Positions 10,886-20,850 of a DNA stretch of 64,000 nt are shown in pieces. The first letter of the stretch is position 1. Each line of letters begins with the position of its first letter. The DNA is from Chrysaora quinquecirrha. Lineage: Eukaryota; Cnidaria; Scyphozoa; Semaeostomeae; Pelagiidae. The stretch spans positions 601,431 through 665,430 of the forward strand of contig JACTAT010000003.1 of NCBI GenBank assembly GCA_014526335.1, in the 5' to 3' direction. The position numbers and the translations under genes are program-made. A model generated the notes under the pieces. That model had not been told where the DNA came from. It searched no databases and saw only the letters and a list, made by a program, of their open reading frames with translations.

Positions 10886-12331
10886 AGATAGTTTTTTAGG
10901 AAGAACTTCTATAAAAAATTCTTTTGTCTCAAAAGAAATTCTTTGCCTTTCTTTCAGAATTTAAAAACTCAGAAATGCTATATTCCGATAGTATAACAAA
11001 GAATCTATCATAATATAAAAAAACTGCCGTGCAGCTGGCTATTTTGAAAGATGATGATTTAACAATTAACTGCAACAGCATTCTCCTTAACTTGATTGTG
11101 ACGTCACTATATTCATGGCAATCAGATTTCGTCACAATCAGTTTTAACCTCTACAAGTATTTATGTTTCGAAACTTTAATCCATTTTAGACAGTTGAAAT
11201 CCAGCTGGATGAGCTGTTGAAATTGATATTCACCAACTTGAAATGAGATTATTACAGGATAAGAAAGATACTTTTATGAAAGAAAATCGCGTTGGTGCTT
11301 GGGCTCTCCTATTTATATCACAAAATTATTATTCAAGGGTTAGTTGATTGTTTGATATTCTATCTCCTATTTTATTCTTAGAATCAGATAAAACTAATTC
11401 TAGAATTTTGAGCTGGGAAATACCTTACAAAGTTTCAATTGAGTAGAAAGTTTACCTTTTTTACTCATGCTTTAAATTACTTGCCACTGCACAGCTAATA
11501 AGAAAGCAGAATAAATTAGACCAACACATCTGGAATGAAGTATGAAGAGCTTATCTAGAAGAAGTAAATTTCAGATTTCAACAATGATGCACGAGGAAAT
11601 GTGGTTTTAAGAAGAATATTTTTTCTGGAAATGAAATTACAAAGGAACATAAGCAGAAGAATTTATAAACAGAGACAATAATAATTATATATGTTGAAAA
11701 GGATACTCAAGGAAAGATGGGTAAAAGAAGATATATTCCTTATTGAAAATATGTGGACAACAAACAATAAGCACATGAAATTAAAGACCAACCAGTCCTA
11801 AATGAAGAAGAGACAATTAAACCCGAAAAAGAATTTTTTTGCTAAATACCATGTATTCAAAGAACATTTTTTCAAGAAGATCATCATTTTTTCATCTCGA
11901 AAAGAGTACAATAACTAGATAAGAAGAGGAGTTTATAGACAGACATTTCTTTATGGAGAAGAAAGGGTAAAGCTTAAAAACTTGAAAAAGCGCATTTTCA
12001 AGTCTAACATGATACTTGAGGAACAATTGTTGAAGAACACTTTTGCTTCATTTTATTGAAATTGAGGTACAGTAAAGAAAGAAGCAGAAGAAATCAAATA
12101 TCGACACTTCGTTTTTGAGAAGAAAAAAAAACTAAGTTGTAAATTGCGAATCGTATGGCCTGGAGTAGATGTACAGAAAAAATAATTTTCAGAACATTGT
12201 TGGTTTCTCTCATTGAAAAGCAACTTTGGCAAATAAGCAAAGGCAAGCAGAATTCATTTAAAATTTGGAGATGGAAGAAAGATAAATTTATCTTCAAAAA
12301 AAGGAATGTTCATGGCTGGAATGAAACTAAA
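10886..12331 (+). repeat. R repeat copy 3, 5' and middle part (split by the BEL element)
   Basis: This copy is collinear with copies 1 and 2, with TGACGTCA at 11099-11106. It is interrupted after ATGAAACTAAA at 12331 by the BEL/Pao element and resumes at 15694 with CTAAAGAAGG. Confidence 0.8.
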
Positions 12332-12504
12332 TGTGAAGCACAGAAAGAGACAGTCGTGTATTTTATACATAAGTATATACAAAACAACCTTAAATTCAAA
12401 ACGTGACTTTACGTGAACTTGGCTAACTACAACATGACTACAACTAAGAATAAGAAAACAGGAAAAAGCGTCTTATCACGTGATCTCGTGCCGAGTACTT
12501 GACA
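12332..12504 (-). repeat. 3' LTR of the BEL/Pao element
   Basis: On the coding (minus) strand it reads TGTCAAGTACT...CTTCACA. It has the same length as the 5' LTR, with two substitutions between them. Confidence 0.93.
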
Positions 12505-12525
12505 CACTGGGGGCCGGGCGAAAAG

Positions 12526-13326
12526 CTAATCTTGCGACATAACGATTAGCTGTGCCTGGATAGTGTCCCTTGCAGCAACAGCTGCTCTTCGAGGTAGAGG
12601 ACGATGGTTATCCTCTTCTTCTGATTGTTCGAAAGCAGAATTAATATCATTGTCTTTAGAAATATTTACAAGAGTGTCACTAACGTTGAGTTCCACTGGG
12701 TACAACTTCACCAGTGATCGTGTAGTTCTTCCCGTTGAATTTCGGACGACAGCGACTCGACATAATCCATCATGTCCCAGAATCAAATCCTCGATAACTC
12801 CTAGATCCCAACGATGTCGTGGCGTATCAGTGTCGGCGATGAGAACAATGTCTCCAACTTTGACTACATTATGGGAAACGGGATGTGTGTTATTCTGATA
12901 CGAATGAGTTTTGCGAAGCAACGAGAGATATTCTTTCTGAAAACGTTGCAGAAAATGCTGATATAGCGTAGTACGACGATGCTGTGCACGTGAGATAGCA
13001 TCAGCGTCACCGAAGGTGGGATCGTATTCTGCAGTGTCAAGAGAAGGGTGAGGTAACGAAGTGACGTTGAAGCCGAATAACAGATGACTAGGAGTAAGCG
13101 GTTGTAAGTCATGGACATCAGAGTTGATTGACGTAAGCGGGCGATCGTTCAAGACGGCTTGAATTTCTTTGATCAGGGTGTATAATTCTGGTAGTGAGAT
13201 CAACGAGCGACCTAAGACTTTCAATGCGTATTGATGACTCAGATGTTGCAGTTTTAGATTCTTGTGAATTCGAGCTAATCTCTTTGATTTCCTGCTTAGC
13301 AGGGCAAATGAAATCAGATGAAACAT
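12526..13326 (-). pseudogene. pol: BEL/Pao pol remnant: integrase C-terminal region (DUF5641-like)
   Basis: From about residue 30 this frame reads as the end of a BEL integrase: LYTLIKEIQAVLNDRPLTS, then PSHLLFG, a basic helical part, and the RWDLGVIEDLILGHDGLCRV and LVKLYPVEL motifs typical of the module after the integrase core. The first residues (MFHLISFALL) come from the Gag-protease side of the deletion junction read in another frame, so the ATG at 13326 is probably not a real start. The deletion joint lies at about 13230-13300. Without the D,D,E core it cannot be active. Confidence 0.88.
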
Positions 13327-15424
13327 TTTTTAGCAAGGGGCCTGACACGATAAAACCAAATTTAGAATTCTGAATAAGCGGTTCCGTAGAACTAGCATCA
13401 ATTGCGCCGAGAAAACGATACGTGGCATCCGCGCCTAGGAGAATATCAACAACGAAATTGTTTTCGTGAAAATCGTTGGCTAAATTTAACTCTTGAAGAC
13501 GGGGGTGTGATTTGATATCGGAGCAACCAAAATGATTCAAAGGCTTGACTATTTCTTCGGACATTAAAACACGGACAGATTCGATACCGGTTGGAGTTTC
13601 TAAACCAATCATAGTTACACCATAATTATGTTCAGTTACGTTACCACCAAAACCAGAGACAGATAATAGTTCATAAGAACTCGGTGTTAAGCCTAACTTT
13701 GACGCAAAATCTGTACGAACATAGCTACGTTGAGAACCTTCATCAAAAAATATTCTCGCTGTTAGTTTCTTATCGTTAGAAACAGCAGTGGCTTTGGCAG
13801 TTTTTAAGAGTATAGTAGCGCTTGCAGAAATTTCAGAGACTTTAGAGGCAGACATAGAATTGAGTTGAACAGAGTCGATATTCAAGTTAATACTGAAAGT
13901 TTCCTTGTTTTTAACAACAAAGGACGATTTATCCAGGACAGATGAAGACGAATAAGTATCACATTGATTAAACGAATTGATTTCATTGATATTCAATACA
14001 GGAGTAGAATGCGGAAATACGGAGGCGCAGTTTGACGTAATAGTCTGACTTGGTTCGTCAGATACGTTGGGCGTTGTGTCTGTAGCGGACGTTGTGGGCG
14101 ATGAATCGTGTGAGATCACAGCGGCGTTTGTGTTGGCTCGAGACGGGGGTTGTCTGTTCGTAGCTGTGTTTCGTCGAGAATTGTCATTTGTTGCGTTAGA
14201 ATGAATACGAATTCCGTGGAGACCCGTATGATGTTTTCCTTTGCATTTAGCACAACGGCCTCTTGCAGTACAATTGGCGACACGATGGCCAGAATATAAA
14301 CAGTTCAGACAGAGATTGTGACGAATAACTGTAGTTGTTTTGTCGTTAGCGGACATGGGGCACTGTGAGGCGGCGTGTGGCCCCGTACAAAGTTGGCAAC
14401 GTGAATTGACGGTTGTAGCAAGCGTACTCGTGGTGGCCAGAGGCCCTAGGGTTTCGTAGCGTGACGGGGGTGGGTGAATGGCTGGAGATTCGTTAACGGC
14501 TTGTGACTGTTCTTCACCGTTTATAAAGTCTTTGAGACCTTTCGTGAAAAGTTGCAAATCGAAATGCGGTCCCTTACCACAATCCCCAATAGATTTTCTT
14601 ACTTTGGGTGGAAGCTTTTCCTCTAAGATAGGTATGATAAAGGGAGCACAGGCATCGACGTCTATCGCTAAGGCTTCTAATGAACGTATGTCCCCCATGA
14701 GAGAGTTGTAAAATTGCCTGAGGCTAGAGGCCAGAAGTGCAGGCTTCTGCATTCTCAATAGATTATTGACGTGGGCCCGAATGATGCGTCTTGGCAGACC
14801 GAAATTTTCTTTGAGGGTTTGTTCAAGGACGGCGTAATTTTGCTCGGAGGGAATGATGCCCTTAACGGTTTCTAATGCGTCTCCTCGCAGTTGGCCCATG
14901 AGGTACGTAAATTTAGCGGCTTTTTGGAGATCTTGCGATTTACCTACTTGAGATTGAAAACGTTCCCAAAACCCAAGCCATTCCGTGATTTTTCCATCGA
15001 AAGTGGGAAGCTTTAAGTCTGGTAACTTAGAACGTAACGGCGTAGTCGGGGATGGAGTTTGAGTGAGAAGAGGAATGGGCAACGCTGGTTTTTCACTTTT
15101 AGCGATAACAAATGCAAGCTTATTGAGCTTACCTCGGTTGACGGATGTTACCTCGTCAACTTCGTCGAAAAAGGCATCCATATCAGCTTCATCCTCAAAT
15201 TCCTCCAGAACGACTTCTCGGATATCTTTGTCCAAGTCGCTGCATTCCTTGAACTGTTCGTTGAGCGCTTCGAACGTAGATTTGATCGTTGAAATTTTTT
15301 CGTTGGAGAAAAACGGATTGTCGAGTAAACCAGATACTTCGTTGTAGATTTTCGTAAACGTGCGACGGAGCTGTCTTCTGTCTTGCTTCAATTTCTCGAG
15401 CGGACTTTTCTGTTTCGGCGGCAT
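13118..15424 (-). CDS. gag: BEL/Pao Gag and aspartic protease polyprotein, C-terminus out of frame
   Basis: The likely start is ATG at 15424 (MPPKQKSPLEKL, ACC before ATG); the frame is open a few codons further upstream. It has an N-terminal helical Gag part and the PTFDGKITEWLGFWERF motif of the DUF1759/peptidase A17-associated region near residue 140. Zinc-knuckle-like Cys clusters follow at about 343-357 (CQLCTGPHAASQC), 370-384 and 389-401. The A17-type protease has FFDEGSQRSYV near residue 561 and LLGADATYRFLG after it. Past about 13300 the frame enters integrase DNA in the wrong frame, so the last 40 or so residues are an artefact of the deletion. Up to that point there are no stops, which agrees with a young element. 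Confidence 0.92.
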   Translation of the reverse strand: MPPKQKSPLEKLKQDRRQLRRTFTKIYNEVSGLLDNPFFSNEKISTIKSTFEALNEQFKECSDLDKDIREVVLEEFEDEADMDAFFDEVDEVTSVNRGKLNKLAFVIAKSEKPALPIPLLTQTPSPTTPLRSKLPDLKLPTFDGKITEWLGFWERFQSQVGKSQDLQKAAKFTYLMGQLRGDALETVKGIIPSEQNYAVLEQTLKENFGLPRRIIRAHVNNLLRMQKPALLASSLRQFYNSLMGDIRSLEALAIDVDACAPFIIPILEEKLPPKVRKSIGDCGKGPHFDLQLFTKGLKDFINGEEQSQAVNESPAIHPPPSRYETLGPLATTSTLATTVNSRCQLCTGPHAASQCPMSANDKTTTVIRHNLCLNCLYSGHRVANCTARGRCAKCKGKHHTGLHGIRIHSNATNDNSRRNTATNRQPPSRANTNAAVISHDSSPTTSATDTTPNVSDEPSQTITSNCASVFPHSTPVLNINEINSFNQCDTYSSSSVLDKSSFVVKNKETFSINLNIDSVQLNSMSASKVSEISASATILLKTAKATAVSNDKKLTARIFFDEGSQRSYVRTDFASKLGLTPSSYELLSVSGFGGNVTEHNYGVTMIGLETPTGIESVRVLMSEEIVKPLNHFGCSDIKSHPRLQELNLANDFHENNFVVDILLGADATYRFLGAIDASSTEPLIQNSKFGFIVSGPLLKNVSSDFICPAKQEIKEISSNSQESKTATSESSIRIESLRSLVDLTTRIIHPDQRNSSRLERSPAYVNQL

Positions 15425-15504
15425 GGTTGAATGAATGAACACGAGAAAAAACGACGAACTAACGAATAACCATGAATGAACTCAGCAATACTCAGAGGCG
15501 AACT

Positions 15505-15517
15505 GGTCACGGCACCA
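15505..15517 (-). other. Primer binding site of the BEL/Pao element
   Basis: Three bases inside the 5' LTR the minus strand reads TGGTGCCGTGACC, complementary to a tRNA 3' end finishing in CCA. The position and the TGG start are as expected for a minus-strand primer site; the donor tRNA was not determined. Confidence 0.75.
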
Positions 15518-15520
15518 AGT

Positions 15521-15693
15521 TGTGAAGCACAGAAAGAGACAGTCGTGTATTTTATACATAAATATATACAAAACAACCTTAAATTCAAAACGTGACTTTA
15601 CGTGAACTTGGCTAACTACAACATGACTACAACTAAGAATAAGAAAACAGGAAAAAGCGTCTTATCACGTGATCTCGTGCCCAGTACTTGACA
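15521..15693 (-). repeat. 5' LTR of the BEL/Pao element
   Basis: It has TG...CA ends on the minus strand and lies next to the primer binding site. It differs from the 3' LTR at two positions (in the CATAA(A/G)TATATAC and GTGCC(C/G)AGTAC words). Confidence 0.93.
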
Positions 15694-15790
15694 CTAAAGA
15701 AGGAAAGATAAAAAGAAGGCTGTTATTTCTTATATCTCTTCAATGTTTAGGTGGTAGTTGATATTTATTCTTATTTTGGAAAATGACTTG
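15694..15790 (+). repeat. R repeat copy 3, 3' tail
   Basis: CTAAAGAAGGAAAG...TTTAGGTGGTAGTTGATATTTA continues R copy 3 after the BEL element. Removing the element and one CTAAA restores the sequence seen at 8860-8920 and 10605-10670. Confidence 0.75.
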
Positions 15791-15889
15791 GTTTTACAAA
15801 ATCCTGCAACATTTTTTTTCATTTTAAATGTTGCTTATTAACTTTCTCATGATTTCGTCGACCGATGTATGATGTTGGTCACGATCATG

Positions 15890-16078
15890 ATCATAGTGGT
15901 GATAAATTTTACCTTCATATTGATAATGATGATGATGATGATTATGATGATAATTATGATTTTACCATCATTAATGATGATGATGATGATAATAAAGAAG
16001 AAAATGATTAAACATATTTTGTAACTCTTAAATCTCCATAAAATTTCATATAACAGCAAACTCTAAAATGATTGCTTC
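15890..16078. repeat. GAT-rich segment, first copy of a duplication that flanks the LINE
   Basis: ATGATGATGATG arrays are followed by GATAATAAAGAAGAAAA and CTCTTAAATCTC. The same order occurs at 20440-20600, so this is the left part of one copy whose right part lies beyond the LINE. Frames in the GAT tract are low-complexity and not genes. Confidence 0.7.
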
Positions 16079-16413
16079 TTTTTTTTTTTTTTTTTTTTTT
16101 CTCATAGATATATAGGCCGAAATGGCCCTTAATCTAATTTTACATCAAGTAATAACTGATATTTTTAAAACAAAAACAAGAAATTGTTATAGCTAAAAAA
16201 ATTACAATGTTCTCAGAAATAACTGATACCTAAAAACTATCAACAATACAAATAAACAAGAAATTATGACAGTTAAACAAAATTACAATCTGACTAGAAG
16301 CTGAAGATAATATAGTGAGAAATTTTAGTTATAACAAATAATAGAGCAAACGTCTTACACTTACATATTAGTATGGTGAGTTCTCAACACTGTTGCGATA
16401 TTTTTCACGTTTT

Positions 16414-17475
16414 TTAAGAGTGACTGACTGTTTTTGCTAGAGAGTCAAGAATATATGTGTCTTCCTGACTCATTAGCCAAGTGAATTTATCTTTGTCATC
16501 TAGGGAATTTATGTTAGGATATTTTTGTTCAACAGAGAAAAGTAATTCATTTCTTTCTTCAGCAAAAAGAGGGCAAATCATTAGGAAATGAAATTCGTTT
16601 TCAACGTAAGAATCGGATTTAGATTTACAAAAGAAACATACTCTCTCTTCCTTTGGGATAGGGTTTTTTCCGTATCTTCCTGTTTCTATGTGTAAATTGT
16701 GTGAACTAAGTCTAAACTTTGCGAGGTAGCTTCTATTATTAAAATCAGAGACAACATCTAGATACGTTTCAAATTTAAAAGTCGATTTAAATAACCCATA
16801 TGTACGAAGTTTTCTCTCATTGCTAACATGACTTTCTAGTTTTATCATTATATCCGAAGCAAACTTGTTTCTCACTTTTGATTTAATCGTTGAAACATTA
16901 TCGGAGTCATGAATATTATAAAATGATATAAGATGTTTGGCATTTGAAACCCAGTTATCAATACCTGATTCATTGTCCTTTATTAACATTAGAAGAGCTT
17001 TATTTGCGTAGCGCTGAGAATTAAGATTATTTAATCGACGATAAAATTTGATAATTTCTACATGTCTCATATTTAACAAAGAAACCCTACCTAACTCTGC
17101 GTATAGTGCATCTAAGCAAGTTGAAGATTTAACACCCAGTATATATTTACACGCCTGAAGATTTAGTTTTTCTAAGACAGGCCATTCCTTTCCTCCCCAT
17201 ACAACATTAGCGTAATTAAATATAGGAGTTATTAAACTATCAAATAAGAATAAGAAAAGTCTCGGACTAAAACCGTCCCAATCTCTACTTTTTGAGATAA
17301 GAGCATAATAAGACTTTCTTGCCTTTTCCTTCACTATATTGGTGTGATCACTAAAGGAGCCATTCGATTTGAACGTGACCCCAAGATACTTATAAGAATC
17401 ACAAATGTCCACATCTTTCCCACCTATCTTCCACTCATATGTAGGAAGTTTACGATTCTTATTCTTAACGATCAT
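16414..17475 (-). pseudogene. LINE ORF, C-terminal part: RT thumb and CCHC-like motif
   Basis: This 353-codon frame begins just after the RT palm. YKYLGVTFKSNGSFSDHT is the usual block after YADD in LINE RTs. Near residue 280 the pattern CFFC ... EFHFLMICPLF matches the CxxC...HxxxxC motif found at the end of many LINE proteins. It joins the previous frame by a one-base deletion around 17472-17477 (KTKL-stop against a continuing MIVKNKNRK). Confidence 0.88.
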
Positions 17476-17828
17476 AATTTTGTTTTACCCACATTCACAG
17501 CCATTTCACAGTTTTTCGTAAAGCGATACAGCTCATCAAGTTGAGCCTGAAGACCATCTGCAGTATCAGAGAGTAAGACTAGGTCATCTGCATATAGCAA
17601 AGTATTTATTTTCACATCACCCAAAGAAGCACCAGTAGAAGCTTTATTAATATAGTCGTCTAAATCATTAAGGAAAAGTGCAAAAAGCATAGGACTCAAC
17701 AGGCATCCCTGTCTAACACCACGCGTGCAATCAAAAAGTTCCGAGAGCTTACTATTACCTCTCACGCAAGATTTTACATTAGAGTATAGAGAAGATATGA
17801 TTTTCAAAAATTTCCCCTTTGATTCCAT
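17472..17828 (-). pseudogene. LINE ORF, RT palm with YADD
   Basis: The frame contains GVRQGCLLSPMLFALFLNDL and LLYADDLVLL, the RT motifs that hold the catalytic Asp pair. Both Asp residues are intact. It starts after two closely spaced frame changes near 17825-17860 that separate it from the fingers part. Confidence 0.92.
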
Positions 17829-19420
17829 ATGACACTAATTTTTGCAACAAAAAATTTATGGTTAACCGAATCAAAAGCTTTCTTGAAATCAACAAAGCAA
17901 ATGTAAAGAGGAGATTTCAATCGCTTAAGCGAGTGTTCTATTAGTGCATTTAAGGTGAAGATATGATCATTAGTCTGGTAGCCCTTTCTATATGCTGCTT
18001 GATTTTCACATAGCATGCCAAATTTTGCCGATACCAACTGCAATCTTTCTAATAAAATACCTAAGAAAAGTTTGCCAAAAATACTAAGAAGGGTTATGCC
18101 TCTGTAATTATCAAGATTCGTTTTATCACCACCCTTAAAAAGTAGAACAATAATACCAATGGCCCATTCTTCGGGAAAAGTACTATGTTCGTAAATTTTA
18201 TTGAATAGCTTTGTGAAAATTAGTAAAAAATCATCATTCAAACATTTGAAAAGTTCAGCATTTAGCATATCGATTCCCGCAGATTTCCCGGATTTTAGCT
18301 TTTTAATCGTGTCTTTAACTTCAAAAAGTTGAATTGGTACATTAAGATAAGAGTCGATTTGTCTGAGAACTAATTCATCAAGATTACATTCTTCCGAGAT
18401 TGCGTCATTTTCGTCATTTCCTCCTGATAAAAGCTTCTTGAAGTACGTGGAAAGATCTTTATTACTGAAATCGAAGTTACTTTTTGGCTGTGATCCTTTA
18501 AGTTTTTTCCAGAATGTTTTTGGATCGCTAGCTTTAAAAGACCATAGTTTTTCTTTTTCGGAAATTATAAATAGCTTTCGTTTGCTTTTAACCAATTTTT
18601 TGTATTTTTTCTTTTTAGAAAAATAGTCTTTCCTATACATTACAATATCATCGTTTAGCAAATTAGACTTGATAGCTTTTTGAAATGTTTTCCTTGATTT
18701 ATTAAGAGATGCCTTCGCGCTCTTACATTCATCATCAAACCATTTGTAAGATTTGTTTGCAGCTGTCTTCTTCTCTCCGAAAACTTTTGAAGATTTGGAA
18801 CCTTGAAGATTTGGAACCTTTGAAATGTCAACAAGCTTTTTTCGTAATAACTCAACAGTTGATTCTACAGGGACAGCCTCGTTATCTAGTTCGCCTTCAA
18901 TCGTGAGTAAGAAATCATACATCTCTTCACTTTGTATAATGTTCCCAATAGCTTCAATAGAAAGATCATCGCAGAAGAACTTAGTAGAATAGTCATTTTT
19001 TAATTTATTTAGAGAAGAGGTAACTAATTCTTCATTAATCAAGGATTCCAACAGAGGCTTACTTTGTTGGGAGCTCCTTATCGACAAAGATAAGGGAGCA
19101 TGATCCGAGAATTCATTTAGACTTCCTATAGTAAAAGATTTAATATATTCAAAAAAATTCTCTTTAAGAAGAGCGTAATCGACAACACTGTTTCCATTTG
19201 ATGTGAAGCAAGTTAAGCCACCAGATAGAGAAGAATCAATTCGACCATTTAAGATTCTAAAACCAGAACATTTACAAAAGTCAACAAGAGAATAACCATT
19301 TTTATTAAGGACTTTACTATCTGTTGAAATTCTTTTTGACAGACAGGTGTCAGGGCAATAATCAGAATCTAGTGGTAAAAAAGTATCAACTTCATCATTC
19401 TCAATGAAATCGGGTATCAC
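17804..19420 (-). pseudogene. LINE ORF, endonuclease C-terminus, linker and RT fingers
   Basis: The endonuclease end is seen as DYALL and SDHAPLSLSI near residue 110. A Lys/Ser-rich linker follows, then RT motifs: LLFKGGDKTNLDNYRGITLL near 405-425, ENQAAYRKG and CFVDFKKAFDSVNH with the first catalytic Asp near 510. The frame runs into a shift just after SVNH. Its start overlaps the upstream endonuclease frame by 4 bases, where one G appears to be missing (NARTG expected). Confidence 0.92.
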
Positions 19421-19947
19421 ACCGTTCTTGCATTCACATCACCTAGAATTAAAACCCAACCTAGTTGATCATAGTTAGCACATTCCGCTTCTAACTTCTC
19501 AAAATCAAAGGCTATTTCTCTCTTAATCATATGAGAATCATTTGGCGGAATGTAGCAGAAACAAATGTACAAATCAGCTAACCATCCAAAATTATTCTTA
19601 TCCAATTTACACCAACAGCGATAGCTATCCAAGGCAACAACATTGACAAATTTAACAATAGATTCACGAACTAGAAAGGAAATACCTCCTGAAGATCTAC
19701 CACGTGAGCTACTTCTAGCCCCATCATGATGAAATTCTACAAAAGTCTCATGAACATTCAATTTCTTTGCATCTGCCTTATCTCGCCATGTTTCAGCAAA
19801 GCAAATCAGATCATTTTCATTAAGAATCTTAGCTAGAAAATCTGAAGATTTGTGAAGGAAGGAGTTAATTTTCTTTGGTTTAAGACCGTTAACATTCCAA
19901 AAGCAAACTCTAAGATTTTGAAATTTGTATTCATGTTTGTTCCCCAT
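19417..19947 (-). pseudogene. LINE ORF, APE-like endonuclease N-terminal part
   Basis: From ATG at 19947 (MGNKHEYKF) it reads LRVCFWNVNGLKPKK (the N of the APE motif), CFAETWRD (catalytic Glu), SSGGISFLV, CFCYIPPND and ILGDVNAR. The frame is open further upstream to 20145, but DNA beyond about 20067 is host flank, so that extension is not part of the element. A one-base deletion after NART ends the frame. Confidence 0.88.
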
Positions 19948-20067
19948 TTTAACCTCTTTTAATTTGCTTTTGTTTCTAAACTTACTTTCAATGTGGTTAC
20001 TGAAATTGATGTGGCTGTTTTCTATTAAGTTTTCCTGCGATGAGTTTGGGCCATTTCGGCCATTTTT

Positions 20068-20670
20068 AACACTTAACAGTTCAGAAATTTGTCCAATAAC
20101 ACTTAACATTACACCCCCATCTGGTCCCTGTAAGAGGGTCAACAAAACAGTTAACTTGAAAAAATTTCATTAGATAACAGTTAACACTTAAAAATTTTTC
20201 CGAAAAACAGCTAACAGTCAAATTATCTGTGCAGCAGGTAGTGATGCCACGGCACAGAAAGCCCACCATGATGATGATGATGATGATACTGATGATCATG
20301 ATCATGGTTCTGATCATCATGATTCTGGTGATGACAATGATTGCTTGATTGATTGACGACAATGATGACGAAAAAAATTGAGTTGATTATGATTATGATG
20401 ATTATGATGGTGGCAGTGTGGGTGATGATGATACTATTGGTAAAGATGATAGTGATGATGAAAATGATAATTATAGTTATAATTTTACCATTACTGATGA
20501 TGATCATGACGATAATAAAGAAGAAAACGATGAAATATACTTTGTATCTCTTAAATCTCTATAAAACTAATAACAGCTAACTGTAAAATATTTGCTTCTA
20601 TCACACTTAACAGTTCAGAAATTTGTCCAATAACACTTAACTTTAAACCCCATCTGGACCCTCTTTACAG
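20068..20670. repeat. Right flank of the LINE, GAT arrays and second copy of the duplicated segment
   Basis: CACTTAACAGTTCAGAAATTTG occurs at about 20069 (next to the LINE 5' end) and again at about 20606. GAT/GATCAT tracts fill 20265-20500. The second copy (20440-20660) has no LINE, so it shows the pre-insertion arrangement. A short inverted word pair (CCCTGTAAGAGGGTC at about 20126 and GACCCTCTTTACAG at about 20657) differs between the copies. Confidence 0.65.
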
Positions 20671-20850
20671 ATATCAGAGAAACGGGACCTTCCAACATCT
20701 GCAGTCACAAATTGGATAAGAACAAAGCTGTCTTTTGCACTCCTTCGCAGTACAATCCTGTGCATTCGAGGCTCCAGAAATAGAAGATCGAAAGTAGTTG
20801 TCGACACAGCTAACATTGAAATTGCAGAAGCAACTGGTAGAATTGATTAA
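20671..20850 (+). CDS. Orphan terminal exon, possibly from a mobile-element protein
   Basis: A good 3' splice site (CTCTTTACAG ending at 20670) is followed by 59 sense codons and TAA. The peptide contains IRTKLSFALLRSTILCIRGS and then a basic stretch and VVVDTANIEIAEATGRID. It looks strongly protein-like. I recall similar LSFALLRS..LCIRG endings in predicted mobile-element proteins of cnidarians, but I cannot verify this here. No upstream exon was found in the window; DNA just upstream is repeat. It may be a remnant of a transposon-derived gene. Confidence 0.55.
   Translation: MSEKRDLPTSAVTNWIRTKLSFALLRSTILCIRGSRNRRSKVVVDTANIEIAEATGRID

Larger units (their letters stand above)
12332..15693 (-). 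mobile_element. BEL/Pao LTR retrotransposon, internally deleted, recent
   Basis: Two 173-bp LTRs (12332-12504 and 15521-15693) differ at only two positions, and CTAAA is duplicated at both outer edges (12327-12331 and 15694-15698). Coding is on the minus strand: Gag and an A17-type protease, then the C-terminal end of the integrase. RT, RNase H and the integrase catalytic core are absent, leaving a 3.36-kb element. It must depend on a full-length relative for movement. It is inserted in R copy 3. Confidence 0.95.
16079..20067 (-). mobile_element. Non-LTR retrotransposon (LINE) with APE-type endonuclease and RT, inactive
   Basis: The minus strand carries an APE-like endonuclease, RT and a C-terminal CCHC-like motif. 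The 3' end is a poly-A tract (the T-run at about 16079-16101 on the plus strand). The 5' limit near 20067 is set by comparison with the uninterrupted paralogous segment at 20580-20660. At least four frameshifts split the ORF. The 13-mer GGCCATTTCGGCC and its reverse complement lie close to the two ends. The RT words (NYRGITLLS, YADDLVLL) do not allow a sure clade assignment. Confidence 0.92.

Noticed and set aside
7083..11135. Three similar 60-68 codon minus-strand ORFs (7083-7265, 9219-9401, 10929-11135)
   Set aside because: They lie in collinear R copies, so similarity is expected. They overlap the TGACGTCA block and show no protein features.
12505..12525. Polypurine tract of the BEL element
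   Set aside because: The coding strand before the 3' LTR is C-rich and not purine-rich, so no tract could be supported.
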